A program made the position numbers and the translations under genes. A DNA stretch of 38,623 nt, taken from Patescibacteria group bacterium (GTDB lineage Bacteria > Patescibacteriota > Minisyncoccia > Minisyncoccales > JANBVM01). How positions within the stretch are numbered: position 1 is the first letter of the stretch; each line of letters begins with the position of its first letter. The stretch is from NCBI GenBank assembly GCA_024239015.1, contig JANBVM010000005.1:1-38623 (forward strand), read 5' to 3'. The notes beneath the pieces are model-generated. The model was not told the DNA's origin and ran no database searches. It worked only from the letters and a program-made list of their open reading frames with translations. Positions 35,339 through 38,623 of this stretch are shown piece by piece.

Positions 35339-35415
35339 CCCAACTCGGAGCGGGGTAGTCCGAAGGTATTTCTACCTTATGCGGGAAACCCCGACACTAA
35401 AAAGTATCGGGTTTC
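35339..35415 (-). promoter_or_regulatory. Structured GC-rich intercistronic RNA element
   Basis: 13-bp hairpin 35385-35415, AAGGUA-GAAA-UACCUU at 35363-35378, further CGGA...UCCG pairing. Confidence 0.6.
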
Positions 35416-35416
35416 T

Positions 35417-36733
35417 CTATGCTTTTATCTTAATCAAAGGTGCTTTGTAAAAAAGATCTCCACCAATTTCTTGGAGTTTTATCCTCTTTTGATAGTTCAC
35501 TGTTGGAACTATTGATGTTACCAGTTGAGCCATGTCATACTGGCTTGGGTTATCTGCTGTAAACAATACATCAACCTTGCACAATTCCTTCATTACTTCA
35601 CCATCTTCAAGTGATAAGGTGTCATATTTTCCGACTAACTTATCAATTTCTTTTGCTGGATCTGCAATTTGTAGTTGTGTAGATTTTTCCATTGCCTCAA
35701 ACATTTCATCACCAAAGTCGGATACTGTTGAATATATAGCTCTACCAAGTAGATCATAAAAGGCTTCTTCATATTGAGTAGGATAACTACTCTTTATGTG
35801 ACTCCACATTGGATTGATCCTCTTCATAACCTCTAACTCATCCCCGACAAATCGTTTGCCAAGAGCTTTTTGAATTAGAGTGGCACAATGACCAAGAAAG
35901 GCATTTTCTGTCTGATGTCGAATTTCAACACAGTCCTTAAAATCTTTAGAGACTGCTCCATTACTACACCAAACTGTCTTTACAAACGGTTGGACTACAA
36001 ATGTTCCTTTCGCAAGAAAATCGTTCTTCATTCGAAGTCCGACTGCTACAATTTGATTCTTCACAAGTGGGATTTCTTTACTTTTATCAGTAAAAAGGAT
36101 ATCAACGGATTGAGTCCCCTTTGCATCCCAATTGACCTCATCAATCACATAATTGACATTGTTTTTGGTTAATTGACCAATAATAGCCAATACCAACAAT
36201 GCAAACTTGAATTTGGTTGGATAGTGTTCTCCGGTCGCTCCCAAAACAGTGTTGTTGTGGGTTCGTAGATTATAAGTATCCATTTTGGGGTTATCTAGTG
36301 CAACTCGTAATGTATCCAACTGTGTTGGAATTCCGTTTCTGACGTATTTATCAGGAGTTTGTGCTTTATACACTGAATGAGAAGCAGGAGCTTCTGATAC
36401 ATTTCTTACCTGAAACATTGTGTCAACACTATGAGGTGTGACTTCTTTTATTTCGCCATTAACAGTTACAAAATAGTTTTCACCTTTTGCGACTTGATTT
36501 TCAACTGTTGCCAATTGAATATCCCTTAAATTGGTCTTGATATCCACGATTTCGCCTTCAAAAATTTCCATATCATTAATAATTCCAAGTTTTTGGTTAT
36601 TATTATTGATTCGATCAATTTCGTTTGATAATGATTTTTCCAAATCATCGTTGCGAGAATCGAGTATAGTTTTCACTCGCGAATTAACTTTTTCGTAATT
36701 AACTCGTTTTAGTTTTTTAGATGTTTCTGTCAT
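35417..36733 (-). CDS. DUF932/TIGR03299-like phage/plasmid protein
   Basis: FVVQPFVKTVWCSNGAVSKDFKDCVEIRHQTENA pattern; TAAG-ATG start. Confidence 0.5.
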   Translation of the reverse strand: MTETSKKLKRVNYEKVNSRVKTILDSRNDDLEKSLSNEIDRINNNNQKLGIINDMEIFEGEIVDIKTNLRDIQLATVENQVAKGENYFVTVNGEIKEVTPHSVDTMFQVRNVSEAPASHSVYKAQTPDKYVRNGIPTQLDTLRVALDNPKMDTYNLRTHNNTVLGATGEHYPTKFKFALLVLAIIGQLTKNNVNYVIDEVNWDAKGTQSVDILFTDKSKEIPLVKNQIVAVGLRMKNDFLAKGTFVVQPFVKTVWCSNGAVSKDFKDCVEIRHQTENAFLGHCATLIQKALGKRFVGDELEVMKRINPMWSHIKSSYPTQYEEAFYDLLGRAIYSTVSDFGDEMFEAMEKSTQLQIADPAKEIDKLVGKYDTLSLEDGEVMKELCKVDVLFTADNPSQYDMAQLVTSIVPTVNYQKRIKLQEIGGDLFYKAPLIKIKA

Positions 36734-36746
36734 CTTATGTAGAAAA

Positions 36747-36770
36747 ACTCGACACTATAAAGTGCCGAGC
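36747..36770 (-). promoter_or_regulatory. 5' leader hairpin
   Basis: mRNA GCUCGGCACU-UUAU-AGUGUCGAGU, 10 bp. Confidence 0.75.
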
Positions 36771-36776
36771 AAAAAC

Positions 36777-36820
36777 AGATTGTTCTTAATTTAATATCTG
36801 TATTTATATTATTTAAGTTT
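36777..36820 (-). promoter_or_regulatory. Class 1 promoter candidate within 44-nt exact repeat
   Basis: identical to 27703-27746; contains stop codon 36809-36811 of upstream small gene. Confidence 0.75.
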
Positions 36821-36967
36821 GTCCACCCATGTATTTTCGCACTGTGCGTTTTTACACTCCACAACAGGATACCTCTGTCCATTAACAAACGCAGTAACAA
36901 TCAAATTTTCTATGTTTTCACTACTACATTCAGGACAACAAACTTCTTTCTGCATTATGGTTTCCAT
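36809..36967 (-). CDS. Small zinc-ribbon protein, 52 aa (not in ORF track)
   Basis: METIMQKEVCCPECSSENIENLIVTAFVNGQRYPVVECKNAQCENTWVDKLK. Confidence 0.75.
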   Translation of the reverse strand: METIMQKEVCCPECSSENIENLIVTAFVNGQRYPVVECKNAQCENTWVDKLK

Positions 36968-36980
36968 ATTAATGGTCAAA

Positions 36981-37004
36981 CCCATGACCTAAAAAGATCA
37001 TGAA
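36981..37004 (-). promoter_or_regulatory. Intercistronic hairpin
   Basis: mRNA UUCAUGAUCU-UUUU-AGGUCAUGGG, 10 bp with G.U. Confidence 0.7.
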
Positions 37005-37005
37005 A

Positions 37006-37461
37006 TTAATGATAACTTGCATAATATTCACCAACAATATCAATTCCATTAGTCATATCAAGCATTCCCATTGTCCATAAAAGAGTATCTCCATTACCAT
37101 ATGAGGGAGTAAATCTAGCATCAATTCCATAAGATCCCTGTTCAGATTGAAGGTCTTTTACGGAAAATTCGCTATCAATATATTTATTGTCCTTAAAGGA
37201 TAGAGTTTTACATGGATAAGGAAGGTTTCTATGAAACATTCTGAAATCTTGCCATTTATCGTGAATATGTTTTTGCAAGTTAGTTTCATTCAATTCAACC
37301 ATTTGTTGTTTTCGAAACTTTGGTTTATAGTCGGTATAGATGATAAAATAGGGTAATATATTCTGTATAACTTTTATACGATTACGAACCCTTTGATCTT
37401 CCGATTGCCATAATCTAGAAACCATTCGTTTGAGATGTTCATTTACTTGTTTTTGTGCCAT
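37006..37461 (-). CDS. Hypothetical protein
   Basis: 151 aa ORF, TAAG-ATG start. Confidence 0.65.
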   Translation of the reverse strand: MAQKQVNEHLKRMVSRLWQSEDQRVRNRIKVIQNILPYFIIYTDYKPKFRKQQMVELNETNLQKHIHDKWQDFRMFHRNLPYPCKTLSFKDNKYIDSEFSVKDLQSEQGSYGIDARFTPSYGNGDTLLWTMGMLDMTNGIDIVGEYYASYH

Positions 37462-37474
37462 CTTATTACTCGAT

Positions 37475-37498
37475 ACCCTTATCTAAATAGATAAAGGT
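37475..37498 (-). promoter_or_regulatory. Intercistronic hairpin
   Basis: mRNA ACCUUUAUCU-AUUU-AGAUAAGGGU, 10 bp. Confidence 0.75.
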
Positions 37499-37501
37499 GG
37501 T

Positions 37502-37726
37502 TTATTGAGTAAATCTCAAAAGCTCAATATGCTTACATGTTCTTGTTTTGAATTTATGATCAAAACAGGTACACGACTCTAATGTAACTAAATATCCCCT
37601 TCGTTCATCACGTTCAGAACGGACAAAATATTGGGTTTTAGTTAATTTTATTGCAAAAATACCTTTTTGGAGCATTCTTGCAGCTCTTTGAGATCTATCT
37701 TTTAATCGTATTTTCGAAATAGACAT
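37502..37726 (-). CDS. Small SWIM-type zinc-finger protein
   Basis: GYLVTLESCTCFDHKFKTRTCKHIELLRF (CxC...CxH). Confidence 0.75.
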   Translation of the reverse strand: MSISKIRLKDRSQRAARMLQKGIFAIKLTKTQYFVRSERDERRGYLVTLESCTCFDHKFKTRTCKHIELLRFTQ

Positions 37727-37738
37727 TACCCCAAATCT

Positions 37739-37760
37739 CCCCATTCTTAATAGAATGAGG
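37739..37760 (-). promoter_or_regulatory. Intercistronic hairpin
   Basis: mRNA CCUCAUUCU-AUUA-AGAAUGGGG; stop 37747-37749 at stem/loop boundary. Confidence 0.7.
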
Positions 37761-37956
37761 GATTTTTAGGTATTGATGTATTGTTTTCAAGAAGAATTTC
37801 GGTATCAGTGATAAGAAACTTAATTGGTGCAAGTTGCAGCAAAAGTGTTCCATCAACATAACGATTTTCTTCTAAAACAAAGAAGTTTTTCAATAATTCA
37901 ATGAATTTGCGTTTTTTCCATTTCTTTTTTCGTTTCTTAAAAGAATTCAATCCCAA
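37747..37956 (-). CDS. Small basic hypothetical protein (TTG start)
   Basis: 69 aa ORF overlapping upstream stop. Confidence 0.5.
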   Translation of the reverse strand: MGLNSFKKRKKKWKKRKFIELLKNFFVLEENRYVDGTLLLQLAPIKFLITDTEILLENNTSIPKNPSFY

Positions 37957-38147
37957 TAGACCCCATTTTGTTTGAAATAGTAGCCAACATGTTCATGAAT
38001 AGAGTGTTCTTTACCTCTATATTTACCATCCCAATCCATTAATTCCTTTTCAGGAATATTTTCTGCTTGAATAGGTCGAGATTTTGGTAAAGGGTAACTT
38101 TGGAAAAAAATTACATTTTCACTAAGTTTGAATTTATGGTTTTCCAT
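37947..38147 (-). CDS. Small hypothetical protein
   Basis: 66 aa MENHKFKLSENVIFFQSYPLPKSRP... Confidence 0.6.
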   Translation of the reverse strand: MENHKFKLSENVIFFQSYPLPKSRPIQAENIPEKELMDWDGKYRGKEHSIHEHVGYYFKQNGVYWD

Positions 38148-38157
38148 TATGTGAGAT

Positions 38158-38183
38158 TAACTCACCCTTAACAAAGTGAGTCA
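38158..38183 (-). promoter_or_regulatory. Intercistronic hairpin; stop codon in loop
   Basis: mRNA UGACUCACUUU-GUUA-AGGGUGAGUUA, 11 bp; stop 38168-38170. Confidence 0.7.
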
Positions 38184-38389
38184 TAATAGTCTTGAGAGCA
38201 GGTACTGCAAAAATCTCCGGGAGGAATACTATCACTGTGTCTACAACAGTTTTCACCCTCTTCAGGATCATAGTTTTCAACTTCCTTAAAATATTCGCAA
38301 TCCGTTCTTCCGCACTCAAAACATATAATTTTATCGATTTTTTTAACAGGGGTAAATCCTGAGAAGATAGTTTTAAATCGCTTAAACAT
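38168..38389 (-). CDS. Small Cys-rich zinc-finger protein
   Basis: CFECGRTDC...CCRH...CSTC; TAAG-ATG at 38389. Confidence 0.7.
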   Translation of the reverse strand: MFKRFKTIFSGFTPVKKIDKIICFECGRTDCEYFKEVENYDPEEGENCCRHSDSIPPGDFCSTCSQDYYDSLC

Positions 38390-38400
38390 CTTAATGGGAA

Positions 38401-38428
38401 TAATCCCAATCTATAAAGATTGAGATTA
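38401..38428 (-). promoter_or_regulatory. Intercistronic hairpin with competing GGGA-UUAU-UCCC
   Basis: mRNA UAAUCUCAAUCU-UUAU-AGAUUGGGAUUA, 12 bp, includes stop 38426-38428. Confidence 0.8.
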
Positions 38429-38623
38429 AGTGAATTCGTCTGCTACTACACCCCAAATAACCACTAGAACCGCAGTTAAACCAAGTCCAAGTGATGCTTC
38501 ATATATTACAAAAGCTAACCATTTGACTGCTGTATAATTATCTTCATTGAAAATACTTATTCCTGCGGTTAATTGTGCTAATTTGAATAATCCTACATGA
38601 AGTAGAATTATTAGGGTTAACAT
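38426..38623 (-). CDS. Small membrane protein, may extend beyond window
   Basis: 65 aa with two hydrophobic segments; starts at window edge. Confidence 0.55.
   Translation of the reverse strand: MLTLIILLHVGLFKLAQLTAGISIFNEDNYTAVKWLAFVIYEASLGLGLTAVLVVIWGVVADEFT

Noticed and set aside
35204-35415. tRNA or known self-cleaving ribozyme in the GC-rich island
   Set aside because: No cloverleaf with T-loop/anticodon and no hammerhead core (CUGAUGA/GAAA) recognised by eye
38134-38409. 91-aa ORF overlapping 38168-38389
   Set aside because: The 73-aa Cys-rich frame has the TAAG-ATG start and the stop-hairpin at its end, so it is the better gene
6379-38428. CRISPR array interpretation of the spaced short repeats
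   Set aside because: Repeats are hairpins with variable stems at gene boundaries hundreds of bp apart; no constant repeat/spacer unit
33-38623. Specific host assignment (e.g. Asgard archaea, methanogen)
   Set aside because: Archaeal-type replication genes and TATA-like promoters support an archaeal host in general, but nothing in the window fixes the lineage without a database comparison

Overview
AT-rich 38.6 kb window that reads as part of a tailed, probably archaeal, virus (or provirus). The plus-strand block (~1-6.4 kb) is structural or accessory: a secreted surface protein, an HNH nuclease, a fiber with a C-terminal peptidase-S74 chaperone, and a glycosyltransferase. The long minus-strand block (~6.4-38.6 kb) is replication and takeover: family B DNA polymerase, AEP primase, XPF/ERCC4-HhH nuclease, RecA/Sak4-like ATPase, MoxR ATPase plus VWA/metallopeptidase-like protein, an intein-containing DNA methyltransferase, a PD-(D/E)XK nuclease, GIY-YIG and HNH nucleases, two GHKL-ATPase/HExxH proteins, a DUF932-like protein and many tiny zinc-ribbon proteins. 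The most striking unlabelled structure is a set of about 27 small intercistronic RNA hairpins at gene ends on the minus strand, confined mainly to 6.4-16 kb and 34-38.6 kb. Stem sequences vary, but the apex is nearly constant (mRNA sense 5'-CU-N4-AG-3'; 22 of 27 by my manual count). The stem or loop often contains the upstream stop codon, and non-Watson-Crick pairs are almost always G.U in the mRNA sense. These operons appear to use one promoter class (TATA plus CAGATATTAAATTARG). The core replication genes use a second class (AAAAAAATGNCAATANGTTTAAAT, apparently near-leaderless) and lack the hairpins. All assignments are from reading sequence by eye; no database search or folding was run.
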